Shown: in pieces, positions 8,261 to 16,351 of the stretch
Layout of the letters: every line of letters begins with the position of its first letter
How positions within the stretch are numbered: the first letter of the stretch is position 1
Assembly: GCA_025359205.1 (NCBI GenBank)
Contig: JANYHD010000040.1
Span: forward strand, 29,600-93,599
Source of the DNA: Gammaproteobacteria bacterium
Lineage (GTDB): Bacteria; Pseudomonadota; Gammaproteobacteria; Steroidobacterales; Steroidobacteraceae
Length of the DNA: 64,000 bases
Direction of reading: 5' to 3'
Position numbers and translations under genes: made by a program
Notes under the pieces: generated by a model
Seen by the model: only the letters and a program-made list of their open reading frames with translations
Database searches by the model: none
Told to the model about the DNA's origin: nothing

Positions 8261-10732
8261 CTAGTGCAGCTGCAGCGCGTACTCCGGCACGATCTCGATG
8301 TTGCCGAGCTCGGCGAGCTGGGCAGCGCCGGCAAACTTCGGCGTGAACTCCGGCTCCAGGTAAATCGGCGCGTCCTGCCGCAAGGGCAGTAGCGTCAGGG
8401 TGAGGGGCTTGTCCAGCAGACTGGCGTAACGCTTCAGGCCAATCTCCCAGCGCTGACCGTTGTAGTACGCGTCGTCGATGAGTTCCGTGCCTGCGAACAG
8501 GCGCACGACGTCGCCTGAATAGTGAATCTGCAGGTAGGCATCGTTGACCCCCGCGAGCGCGGCGCGTGGCACTGTCAGTGTCCACGCGGCGGACTTGCCG
8601 AAGGTTTCGGGATAGGGTTGCAGCGCGGCCTGTGCGGGTCCGCCTATCGCGATGGGTGGCACCGCCTGCGCTTCGCGCAGGCGCGTCACGACTACCGCAG
8701 CTCCCGGCAGCTGCGGCGCCGTGGCATCGAGGATCTCGAATATCCCGTCGGGCGCGTGCTTGCGCAGCGGCAGGTTCGCGCTCAAGTCGGCGCCCACAGC
8801 CGGAAACACTGCGAGTTGCATGTGCGGGTCACCCTTGGAGTGGACCTGCAGCGTATCGCCATCCAGGTACAGTTGCGCGTCGGTCATGATCAGCCGGGTG
8901 CGGCCGTGCAGCGGCAGCACCCACAACTTTTCGGCCTGCACGGCGCTGACTACCAGCACCTGCACCGTGACGCCCGCTTTCGTCCGGACGATGATGGCTG
9001 GCCGCGTTCCCGGCCGGATTCCAGTAATCAGGATGCGCCCGTCCGCGCTGCCGTTGCTGCGGCGGGTGCCCGATCCCACCTGCACGGAAGACACCGTCTT
9101 GCCGTCCAGAGCCAGCTCGGTCGGAATCCCCGCAACTGCGCGAAACACATACAGCGCACCCTGGTCGGTGGCGATCCGCGTGACGGGTTGCGCCGTGGCG
9201 TAGGTCAGCCCCACGCCGTCGAGATCCATGTTGAGCGGCCACACAAAGTAGCAGTCAGTGGGAATGTCGACCGGCATGCTGGGCAGCGTGAGCGTCTCTG
9301 AGGGCAGGCGTATGGAGAACCGCACGGCGTGCTGCACGGCCATCGGGTACAGGCGCACGTGATTGCTGACGAAGAGGAAGCCTCGATCATCGAAACTGCG
9401 CACGGAGAATCTGGGCGTGTCGAAGTCGTCAACGCCCTTGGGCACGCGCTCAGGTCTGCGGGTGACCATCGGCGCGAGCTCGGCGCCGAAGCTGGAGAGG
9501 AAATAGTGCATTGGCCGCAGGCGGCCCAGCACCGGATGCATCTGCCCGTACTCGCCGATCGGCGCCTGGAAGTCGTAGCCCATCGCAGGCAGGTCATTGT
9601 AACCGCCGATGCCCGTGTTTTCCTCGCGGCTCGGGAGGCCGGGCGGGTTGCGTCCGCCGTGGAACATGTAATAGCCGTAGAGATTGACGCCCGAGCCAAT
9701 CTGAATCGTCAGGAGCGAGGCGATGTCGTCGGGGCTGACCACGGTACGCCGCCGGTACATGCTGGGCAGGCCGCCGGCATATTCGGCGCTGAGGAAGGGC
9801 GTATTGGCCCTGTCGGCGTCAGCGTCGCCCGACGCCGTCGCCGCGAGCGATCGCTCGCTCACGTCACCGGTCACGCGGCTCGTGAACCGGAACGCGTAGG
9901 CTTCATTGGGCGGGGACTTCGCGCTCGAGGCGGCCCACGGTGCGTCGGGGTAACTGCCGAACACAGGCGTCACTTCGCGGGTTGGATAGATTGTGTTGTC
10001 CCAGGCCGTCACGGTGTAGAGCGGCACATCGAACCCGGCGTTCAGGGCGAGCTGCTTGAGATCGGTGATATGCGCGCGCCCTTCATGCACGCCGCTGCGG
10101 TTGTATTCATTCTCGATCTGCACACCGATGATGGGCCCACCGTCTTTCCAGAGCTGGCCCTTGACCTGCGCGCCGATGTGCTCGTAGAAGCGGCCGACGT
10201 AGCCCAGATACGTGGGGTCGCTGCTGCGGGTCGGCATCGCATTGACCACCCAATCCGGGATGCCGCCATAGCGAACCTCGGCGTGCACCCAGGGCCCCAG
10301 GCGGACGAATACGAGCAGCCCGTGTCTCGCGCACAGCTCGACGAAGTGGCGCAGGTCGCGATCACCGCTCCAGTCGAATTGCCCGTCGCGCTCTTCGTGG
10401 TGCTGCCAGATAACGTAGGCGGACACGATATTGACGCCTGCGGCACGCATCTTGGCGAGCTCTTCGTCCCAGTACTGCGCGGGCACGCGCGTGTAGTGGA
10501 ATTCCCCCATGACCGGCAGCCAGGGCTGGCCGTCGCGCAGCAGGTAGCGGCTGTTGATGCCGATGCTGTGACCGGAAGGCGAACTCGTCTTGCCTAAATG
10601 CAGGTAGCCCGTGCTCGGCGCCGTGACGGCGCCGGTTGCATCCACCGTCAACAGGGTTTCTGCCTGGCAATCCATGGCCCCGAAGAGCGCGACCAGCGGC
10701 AGGATCAGCAGCAGTTGGCGGGACAGGCGCAT
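8261..10732 (-). CDS. GH35 family beta-galactosidase, exported
   Basis: An 823-residue protein with a signal peptide (LLLILPLVALFGAMDCQA) and a GH35 barrel. Landmarks are GEFHYTRVP near residues 76-84, WVHAEVRYGGIPDW near 148-161, QIENEYN with acid/base E209, and FLSAEYAGG with nucleophile E317. The C-terminal half has beta-rich domains as in other GH35 enzymes. AAGGAG stands seven bases before the ATG. It would release galactose from oligosaccharides in the periplasm or outside the cell, giving substrate for the galactonate pathway next door. It follows the TonB receptor on the same strand after a strong hairpin at 10,775-10,810, so its expression may be set below that of the receptor. Confidence 0.9.
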   Translation of the reverse strand: MRLSRQLLLILPLVALFGAMDCQAETLLTVDATGAVTAPSTGYLHLGKTSSPSGHSIGINSRYLLRDGQPWLPVMGEFHYTRVPAQYWDEELAKMRAAGVNIVSAYVIWQHHEERDGQFDWSGDRDLRHFVELCARHGLLVFVRLGPWVHAEVRYGGIPDWVVNAMPTRSSDPTYLGYVGRFYEHIGAQVKGQLWKDGGPIIGVQIENEYNRSGVHEGRAHITDLKQLALNAGFDVPLYTVTAWDNTIYPTREVTPVFGSYPDAPWAASSAKSPPNEAYAFRFTSRVTGDVSERSLAATASGDADADRANTPFLSAEYAGGLPSMYRRRTVVSPDDIASLLTIQIGSGVNLYGYYMFHGGRNPPGLPSREENTGIGGYNDLPAMGYDFQAPIGEYGQMHPVLGRLRPMHYFLSSFGAELAPMVTRRPERVPKGVDDFDTPRFSVRSFDDRGFLFVSNHVRLYPMAVQHAVRFSIRLPSETLTLPSMPVDIPTDCYFVWPLNMDLDGVGLTYATAQPVTRIATDQGALYVFRAVAGIPTELALDGKTVSSVQVGSGTRRSNGSADGRILITGIRPGTRPAIIVRTKAGVTVQVLVVSAVQAEKLWVLPLHGRTRLIMTDAQLYLDGDTLQVHSKGDPHMQLAVFPAVGADLSANLPLRKHAPDGIFEILDATAPQLPGAAVVVTRLREAQAVPPIAIGGPAQAALQPYPETFGKSAAWTLTVPRAALAGVNDAYLQIHYSGDVVRLFAGTELIDDAYYNGQRWEIGLKRYASLLDKPLTLTLLPLRQDAPIYLEPEFTPKFAGAAQLAELGNIEIVPEYALQLH

Positions 10733-10774
10733 GGCGGTACTCCTTCAGGGTGACACGAAGGCAGACGCGAAAAC

Positions 10775-10810
10775 GCAGCGGGGGCGCGTTTTGACCCGCG
10801 CCCCCGCTGC
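10775..10810 (-). terminator. strong hairpin between the TonB receptor and GH35 genes
   Basis: A perfect 14-bp stem (GCAGCGGGGGCGCG with its complement at 10,797-10,810) closes an 8-base loop. On the minus strand it lies just past the receptor stop and is followed by GTTTT. This looks like an intrinsic terminator or a processing/stabilising hairpin that separates a highly expressed receptor from the downstream enzyme. The T-run is short, so read-through is likely. Confidence 0.7.
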
Positions 10811-10830
10811 CCGTCAAGCCAGCACTGTCA

Positions 10831-13455
10831 TCAGAGCTTCAGGCCTACATCGAGCAGATAGGAGCGGCCGAACAGATCATAGCCGCTGTCGTTGGAAAGA
10901 TGGTTCGGATCGTTGTCGACCGTAAACAGCCCACGTTCGTTGGTCAGGTTGTGACCCTGCAGGCGGAAGCTCCAGCGCTGGTGCCAGTCGTAGGAAACGC
11001 TGGCATCGAGCGTGGTCTCCTCGGCCAGTTGCTTGAGACTGGTGCCCACCCACGTTGGTGCCACGGTGAACGGCGTGTGGTGCTTGGCGGCCACGCGCGA
11101 TTCGAATCCGCCCTTGCTGTAGTACAGGTCGAATTCTGAAGTGCCATGCGCCAGGCCGATCATCGGGTACGGATTGTTGCTCGGTGCGACTTCGTGGATG
11201 TTCGATTGCACGTACGCGTGATTCAAATACAGACCGAAGTTCTTCAGGACACCCGGCAGGAAGTAGAAGCGCGTCTGATACGTGAATTCAATACCCTCGA
11301 GATGCCCACCCGGTGTGTTGTTCTCCGAGGTGATGATCGCCAGCTGCCCATCGATGATCTGTGACGACTGGCTTGCGCCGATCATGGTGTTGATGTCCTT
11401 GTAGAACACCGCCGCGGCGAGCATCGATTCCGGATGGAAGTACCACTCATACGACAAGTCGATCTGGTTGGCTTTGTACGGCTTGAGCAGCGGATTCCCA
11501 CCGCCGCCCGTGCGCGGAGTGCCCGTCGCGCTTATGGAGAAACCAGTGGTTAGCGCATCGAGCGGCGGACGCGATATGGCGACTGACATACCGTAGCGCA
11601 ACAGCCGGTCGTCACTGAGGTTGAGCACCAGATTGAGGCTCGGCAGGATATCCGTGTAGTTGTTCTTGACCGATACCGGCCCCACCGTGCCGCCCACCGA
11701 TGCAAAGCCGTCACTCTTCGTGTCCACGTGCGCGACGCGGACACCGAGGCTCCCCTTGAGAGGGCGATTAGCGATGTCCGACTTGAATTCCACCTTGCCG
11801 TAGGCCTCGTATGACGTCTCGGTCACTTTCGTGTGTTGCAGCATCAGTTCCGCGCCGGCCGGCTGGTTCGGGTAGATCATGGGCCAGAGCGCATCGAAGT
11901 TGCCCCAGACCATCGGCGGAACCGTGGTGCCCGGAACATCGAAGGATTCCAGCCCCGCATTGGCCAGCGACATGGGCACAGCGGCGAAATTGGCCTGGAT
12001 ATGCGAGTGCGTCTTCTCGCGATTGGAAAGGCGGCCGCCCAGCTTCAGCGCGGAGGTGCCGAAGTCCCGGGAGAAATCGAGGGTGAAAGCCGTCAGCTTG
12101 TCGTGGGTTTCCTCGGGACCATCGCTCTGGCCGTTGCGGGAGCCATCGACATACTGAATCGAAGGATCGGCCGGATTGAACCCGGTCATCGCCGCCCAGG
12201 GCGCGTGCCCTGCGCCGATGTCGAAAGACAGGGCCGGCGAGTAGATGCTGCCCAGGTAAATGGCGTCCCAACGATTCTTGCGCCAGGCATCCGAGTAGCT
12301 GAGGTCGGCCTGGCCATCCCAGGTCCCGCCGGTCCAGGCGGCATTCAGTCCCGTGACCAGCAGCGTGTGGCGTTCTTTGTAGCGCGCAATCTCACTTTGG
12401 TAGTTGGCGAACCTGTTGACGATGTTCGCCGCTACCACTGAACCATCGATGACCTGGTACGAACTGCCGAGGGAATTGTAGTCAGCGGAGTTGCCGTTGG
12501 CCCAGTTGCCGAGGACGTTGTTGCCGAACCAGGCCTGGAACTGGTTCTCCGAAATCTCGTACTGCGACCAGAGCGCATCGGCTTTGATCGTCAACTTGTC
12601 ACTTTGCCGCCAGCCCAGGCCACCGGCAACCGCGAAGCGGTTCTGGGTGACTTCCTTGACTTCGGTGTTGAGGCCCCAAGTGGTCTGGTCGGGCACGCCA
12701 TCGCCATTCAGATCGCCCGGGCTCCCCGAGCTGGGCGTATTCCAGCCCCAGGAGCGAAAATCCGGGAAGCCGTTCTTTTCCTTCTGCGCGCTGACGGCCA
12801 GTGACACCGCCAGGTCGTCGTTGAGGTGCGCGAAATAGCCGGCGCTGCCACGGAAGCCGAGCGGATTATAATGCGGCAGATCCTTGCCGCCCGCGTTGTA
12901 GGTCGGGCCGCCACGCAGCGTAATGGTCGGCCCCTTGTAATCGAGAGGCGAGAGCGTGCGGATGTCGATCGTGGCCGCGATGCCGCCAGGCACCAGCGAA
13001 GCGTCCTGTGACTTGTAGACATTGGCGCCGGACAGCACTTCAGAGGGGTAGATCTCCCAGCGCAGGTCCTGCGAGGGCTCGGAGGATGCGACCTCGCGGC
13101 CGTTGACCAGGCCCAGCACCAGGCGCGGACCGAGCCCGCGCACCGAGGCCTGGCTGGCATTGCCGCGGTCGCGGGTGGTGTTCACGCCGGGCAGCCGGTT
13201 CAGCTCTTCGGCAATGGTGACGTCGGGCAGGGCGCCGATGTCCTTGGTCGTGATGTTGTCGCTGACCAGCAGCGTGTTGCGCTTGGTGTCGATGGCGTCC
13301 GCGAGCGCCTTGCGCACCGCGGTGACGACGACTTCCTCGAGATTGCCGCTGGGTGCGGCAGCGCCCGGGTCGGCGGCGTATGCCGGGTTGTATATGGAAC
13401 CGATGAGCGCCAGCGCGCCCGTGCCGCACATCTGGCGGCGATAGTTTCGCTTCAC
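10831..13455 (-). CDS. TonB-dependent outer-membrane receptor
   Basis: An 874-residue receptor of the Xanthomonas/Caulobacter carbohydrate type. After a signal peptide (CGTGALALIGSIYNPAYAAD) come the TonB-box-like LEEVVVTAVR and a plug with ALPDVTIAEELNRLPGV and SVRGLGPRLV. A 22-strand-type barrel ends in the aromatic LLDVGLKL. An open frame extends 109 codons upstream, but it overlaps the divergent halogenase gene. The GTG at 13,455 has AAGGGGG at good spacing and sits right before the signal peptide, so it is the likely start. It imports an oligosaccharide, probably galactose-containing given its neighbours. The upstream AT-rich stretch 13,517-13,546 is the shared promoter region. Confidence 0.92.
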   Translation of the reverse strand: MKRNYRRQMCGTGALALIGSIYNPAYAADPGAAAPSGNLEEVVVTAVRKALADAIDTKRNTLLVSDNITTKDIGALPDVTIAEELNRLPGVNTTRDRGNASQASVRGLGPRLVLGLVNGREVASSEPSQDLRWEIYPSEVLSGANVYKSQDASLVPGGIAATIDIRTLSPLDYKGPTITLRGGPTYNAGGKDLPHYNPLGFRGSAGYFAHLNDDLAVSLAVSAQKEKNGFPDFRSWGWNTPSSGSPGDLNGDGVPDQTTWGLNTEVKEVTQNRFAVAGGLGWRQSDKLTIKADALWSQYEISENQFQAWFGNNVLGNWANGNSADYNSLGSSYQVIDGSVVAANIVNRFANYQSEIARYKERHTLLVTGLNAAWTGGTWDGQADLSYSDAWRKNRWDAIYLGSIYSPALSFDIGAGHAPWAAMTGFNPADPSIQYVDGSRNGQSDGPEETHDKLTAFTLDFSRDFGTSALKLGGRLSNREKTHSHIQANFAAVPMSLANAGLESFDVPGTTVPPMVWGNFDALWPMIYPNQPAGAELMLQHTKVTETSYEAYGKVEFKSDIANRPLKGSLGVRVAHVDTKSDGFASVGGTVGPVSVKNNYTDILPSLNLVLNLSDDRLLRYGMSVAISRPPLDALTTGFSISATGTPRTGGGGNPLLKPYKANQIDLSYEWYFHPESMLAAAVFYKDINTMIGASQSSQIIDGQLAIITSENNTPGGHLEGIEFTYQTRFYFLPGVLKNFGLYLNHAYVQSNIHEVAPSNNPYPMIGLAHGTSEFDLYYSKGGFESRVAAKHHTPFTVAPTWVGTSLKQLAEETTLDASVSYDWHQRWSFRLQGHNLTNERGLFTVDNDPNHLSNDSGYDLFGRSYLLDVGLKL

Positions 13456-13516
13456 GGAGAACCCCCTTGCTGCACGCGTTATGCGCTGCCGAAAAGATCC
13501 GGCAACCGCCCCTTTC

Positions 13517-13546
13517 TTTATTATAGGATAAATCGGATTATATAAG
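13517..13546. promoter_or_regulatory. AT-rich divergent promoter of TonB receptor and halogenase
   Basis: This 30-base AT-rich block contains TTATAGGATAAA and GGATTATATAAG, in strong contrast to the flanking sequence. It lies 62 bases upstream of the receptor GTG and 13 bases upstream of the halogenase TTG. The halogenase message would therefore have a very short leader. It loosely resembles the TATGATAATAT motifs at 3022 and 5471. Confidence 0.4.
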
Positions 13547-13558
13547 TCAAGGGATACA

Positions 13559-15052
13559 TTGCAGCTACGCAGCATCGCGATCGTCGGTGGCGGCACGGCC
13601 GGATGGATGGCCGCCGCCTTGCTTGCGCGCGTGCTCAAAACTGCGCCGGTGCAGATCACGCTGGTGGAATCTCCGGCAATAGGCACGGTGGGTGTAGGCG
13701 AGGCGACCATCCCGCCAATCCGCACCTTCAACGCGCTGCTTGGAATCGACGAGGACGATTTCATGCGGCGCACCCAGGCCACCTACAAGCTGGGCATCGA
13801 ATTTCACGACTGGGCGCGAATCGGCGATTGCTACTGCCACCCATTCGGGAAGTACGGCCAGACTTTGCAGCAGATCGCCTTTCATCATCACTGGCTGCGG
13901 CTGCGGGCACAGGGTGATCCCTCGCGCCTGCGCGACTACTCACTCACCGCCACGGCCGGAGAGTTGGGGAGATTTGCGCGACCGGCAGACGATCCGCGCC
14001 TGGTCCTGTCCAGCCTGGCCTACGCATTCCAGTTCGATGCCGGCCTCTACGCGCAATACCTGGCGGAATACGCGCAGGCACGCGGCGTGCAGCATCTGCA
14101 ACGGAAGGTCGTCGACGTGCAGCTACGAGGCGAGGACGGCTTCATCCGCTCGCTCCAATTCGATGACGGCTCACAGCTCGAGGCCGACCTGTATATCGAC
14201 TGCTCGGGTTTCCGCGGGCTGCTGATCGAGCAGGCGCTGAAGACGGGTTACCAGGACTGGTCGCACTGGCTGCCCTGCGACCGCGCCGTGGCCGTGCCGT
14301 GCGAGCTGGGCGGTGAGTTCAAGCCATTGACGCGCTCAACAGCACGGAGTGCCGGCTGGCAATGGCGCATCCCGTTGCAGCACCGCATCGGCAACGGCTA
14401 CGTGTACTGCAGCCACCACCTCAGCGATGACGAGGCGACCGCGACCCTGCTCGCCAATCTCGATGGCCAGGCGCGCGCCGAGCCGCGCCTGCTACGCTTC
14501 ACAACTGGGCGTCGCTTGAAATTCTGGAACCGCAACTGCATCGCCCTGGGGTTGGCGAGCGGGTTTCTCGAACCGCTGGAATCAACCAGCATCCACCTGG
14601 TGCAAAGCGGCATCACCCAGCTCGCGGCGATCTTTCCGGACCGGAGTTTCGATCCGCTCGACGCGCAGGAGTACAACCGGCTGCAGATCGACGAATGCGA
14701 GCGGATCCGTGACTTCATCATTCTGCACTATCACGCCACTGAGCGGAGCGACGCACCGCTGTGGGACTACTGCCGCCACATGCCCATTCCAGAGACGCTG
14801 CAGCATCGCATTGCCGTTTTTCGGAGCAGCGGCCGCGTCGCCTACCTCGATCGTGAGCTGTTCGTGGAATCGAACTGGCTGTCCGTGATGCTGGGCCAGG
14901 GAATCTGGCCGCGGAGGTACGATCCGCTGGCCGACTTCCTGCCGATCGAAGCGTGCCGCCGGCACCTCACGCGCATGAAAGAGCTGATCCGCCAAACTGC
15001 CGAGGCCATGCCCATGCATGAGCAATTCATCGCAGCACACTGCCGGGCTTGA
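13559..15052 (+). CDS. tryptophan halogenase-family flavoprotein linked to TonB receptor
   Basis: A 497-residue flavin-dependent halogenase-family protein. It has the FAD motif GGGTAGWM at residues 10-17 and the GVGEATIPP segment. Lys77 (TYKLGIEF) is at the place of the catalytic lysine, and the second signature is WQWRIP, followed by GNGYVYCS. The likely start is TTG with AAGGGA five bases upstream; no ATG lies in frame near it. Genes of this family are often found beside TonB receptors in sugar-use loci of Xanthomonads and Caulobacters, where their substrate is not known. It need not act on free tryptophan: modification of a glycan-linked or small aromatic compound is possible. Confidence 0.87.
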   Translation: MQLRSIAIVGGGTAGWMAAALLARVLKTAPVQITLVESPAIGTVGVGEATIPPIRTFNALLGIDEDDFMRRTQATYKLGIEFHDWARIGDCYCHPFGKYGQTLQQIAFHHHWLRLRAQGDPSRLRDYSLTATAGELGRFARPADDPRLVLSSLAYAFQFDAGLYAQYLAEYAQARGVQHLQRKVVDVQLRGEDGFIRSLQFDDGSQLEADLYIDCSGFRGLLIEQALKTGYQDWSHWLPCDRAVAVPCELGGEFKPLTRSTARSAGWQWRIPLQHRIGNGYVYCSHHLSDDEATATLLANLDGQARAEPRLLRFTTGRRLKFWNRNCIALGLASGFLEPLESTSIHLVQSGITQLAAIFPDRSFDPLDAQEYNRLQIDECERIRDFIILHYHATERSDAPLWDYCRHMPIPETLQHRIAVFRSSGRVAYLDRELFVESNWLSVMLGQGIWPRRYDPLADFLPIEACRRHLTRMKELIRQTAEAMPMHEQFIAAHCRA

Positions 15053-15138
15053 GCCATGCAGCCGCCCTGAAAACCTTGTCGTGCATGGCAGGCAACGAGC
15101 ATTATCCGCACTGGCTACCAGCGCCGAGGTATATGCCC

Positions 15139-15471
15139 ATGACGGATTCGACTGCCACGCTGACTCTTACGGCGCACTATGAGCATTTCGGTGTGGGGCG
15201 CGTTCGCGACAGCGACCCGCTGTCGCTGGTCCTGCCGGCTGACACGGTGAATCGTCTCAACGGCGCGTGCGCCGCGGCCCGCAGCAGGATGCTGGCCATG
15301 CCGCCGGTCTCCGGCATGGAGGACATCGAGGATCTGGTGGAACTGATGCACGCGCTGTTGGGTGGCTACGCCAAGGTTGCCGCCGCCGATGCACTGGCCT
15401 TGCGCAGCACCGAGACGCTGCAGCAGGCCTTGAGTGAAATTGAGCAGCTGCGGCGCGAATTCGGCAAGTGA
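15139..15471 (+). CDS. small protein of unknown function downstream of the halogenase
   Basis: A 110-residue protein starting MTDSTATLTLTAHYEHFGVGR. GAGG lies nine bases before this ATG; an in-frame ATG two codons earlier is too close to it. The middle region VLPADTVNRLNGACAAARSR and the C-terminal LQQALSEIEQLRREFGK look helical, with a possible short coiled coil. No signal peptide or membrane span is seen. It follows the halogenase by 86 bases on the same strand and may be co-transcribed. I cannot name a family. Confidence 0.55.
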   Translation: MTDSTATLTLTAHYEHFGVGRVRDSDPLSLVLPADTVNRLNGACAAARSRMLAMPPVSGMEDIEDLVELMHALLGGYAKVAAADALALRSTETLQQALSEIEQLRREFGK

Positions 15472-15472
15472 A

Positions 15473-16315
15473 CTAAATCATTGGCAAGTGGCGCGACCTC
15501 GGGCCGAGCCCAAACGCTGCCTCGATGGCCGCCATATCCGCCGTCGTCAGTTCAAAGTTCGGCGCAGCAGCGTTCTCACGCACATGTTCGATACCGGCAG
15601 CCTTGGGAATCACGAACAGGTTGGGCTGTCGCAACAGGAAGTTCAGCGCCACCTGGCGGGAAGTGACGCCGTGGGCTCCCGCGATGTCCCGCAATACGCG
15701 GCCTTGCGCCGAGCTGGCAGCGTAGATTGCGGCCGAACTCCCCAGCGGCGTGTAGGCGACAACAGCGGTGCCGTGGGTCTGGCACCAGGGAATGACGGCG
15801 TGTTCGATGGCGCGCTCGCCGAGGTTGTAGAGCACCTGGTTGCAGGCGGGTGAGCTGGCGATGGCCGTCACTTCTTCCAGGTCTGCCACGTCAAAATTGC
15901 TGACTCCCCAGGAGCGGATCTTGCCAGCGCGCCTGAGCACCTCGAAGGCACCGACGGTTTCAGCGAGTGGAACCTTGCCGCGCCAATGCAGCAGGTAGCA
16001 ATCCAGATATTCGGTGCCGAGATTGCGCAGGCTCCGCTCGCAGGCCTTGAGCGTGCCGCGTGCCGAAGCGTTTGACGGCAACACCTTGGAGACGAGGAAC
16101 AGCTGTTCGCGCCGGCCGCGAATCGCCTCGGCGATGAGCTGTTCCGAGGCTCCGTCGCCGTACATCTCGGCGGTGTCGATGTGCGTCATGCCGAGATCGA
16201 GGCCCGCGCGCAGTGCCGCGATCGCCTCCTGGCGGCGCGCGATTTCAATCTGCCAGGATCCCTGACCCACAATCGCGACCGGAAGCCCCGTAGTGCCGAA
16301 TGGTCGAAGTTGCAT
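15473..16315 (-). CDS. aldo/keto reductase
   Basis: A 280-residue NAD(P)H-dependent aldo/keto reductase with a complete catalytic tetrad: Asp47 (HIDTAEMYG), Tyr52, Lys77 (FLVSKV) and His110 (YLLHWRG). The NADPH-binding C-terminal part has VIPKAAGIEHVREN. It faces the preceding small gene tail to tail with only a base between them. Substrate cannot be read from the sequence; relatives reduce small aldehydes and diketogluconates. Confidence 0.88.
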   Translation of the reverse strand: MQLRPFGTTGLPVAIVGQGSWQIEIARRQEAIAALRAGLDLGMTHIDTAEMYGDGASEQLIAEAIRGRREQLFLVSKVLPSNASARGTLKACERSLRNLGTEYLDCYLLHWRGKVPLAETVGAFEVLRRAGKIRSWGVSNFDVADLEEVTAIASSPACNQVLYNLGERAIEHAVIPWCQTHGTAVVAYTPLGSSAAIYAASSAQGRVLRDIAGAHGVTSRQVALNFLLRQPNLFVIPKAAGIEHVRENAAAPNFELTTADMAAIEAAFGLGPRSRHLPMI

Positions 16316-16351
16316 ATCCTCCGCGCCTGCGCGCCGCGGCCAATAGCCCTG

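Noticed and set aside
13456..13782. N-terminal extension of the TonB receptor frame
   Set aside because: It would overlap the divergent halogenase gene and bury the signal peptide; the GTG at 13,455 has a good ribosome-binding site.
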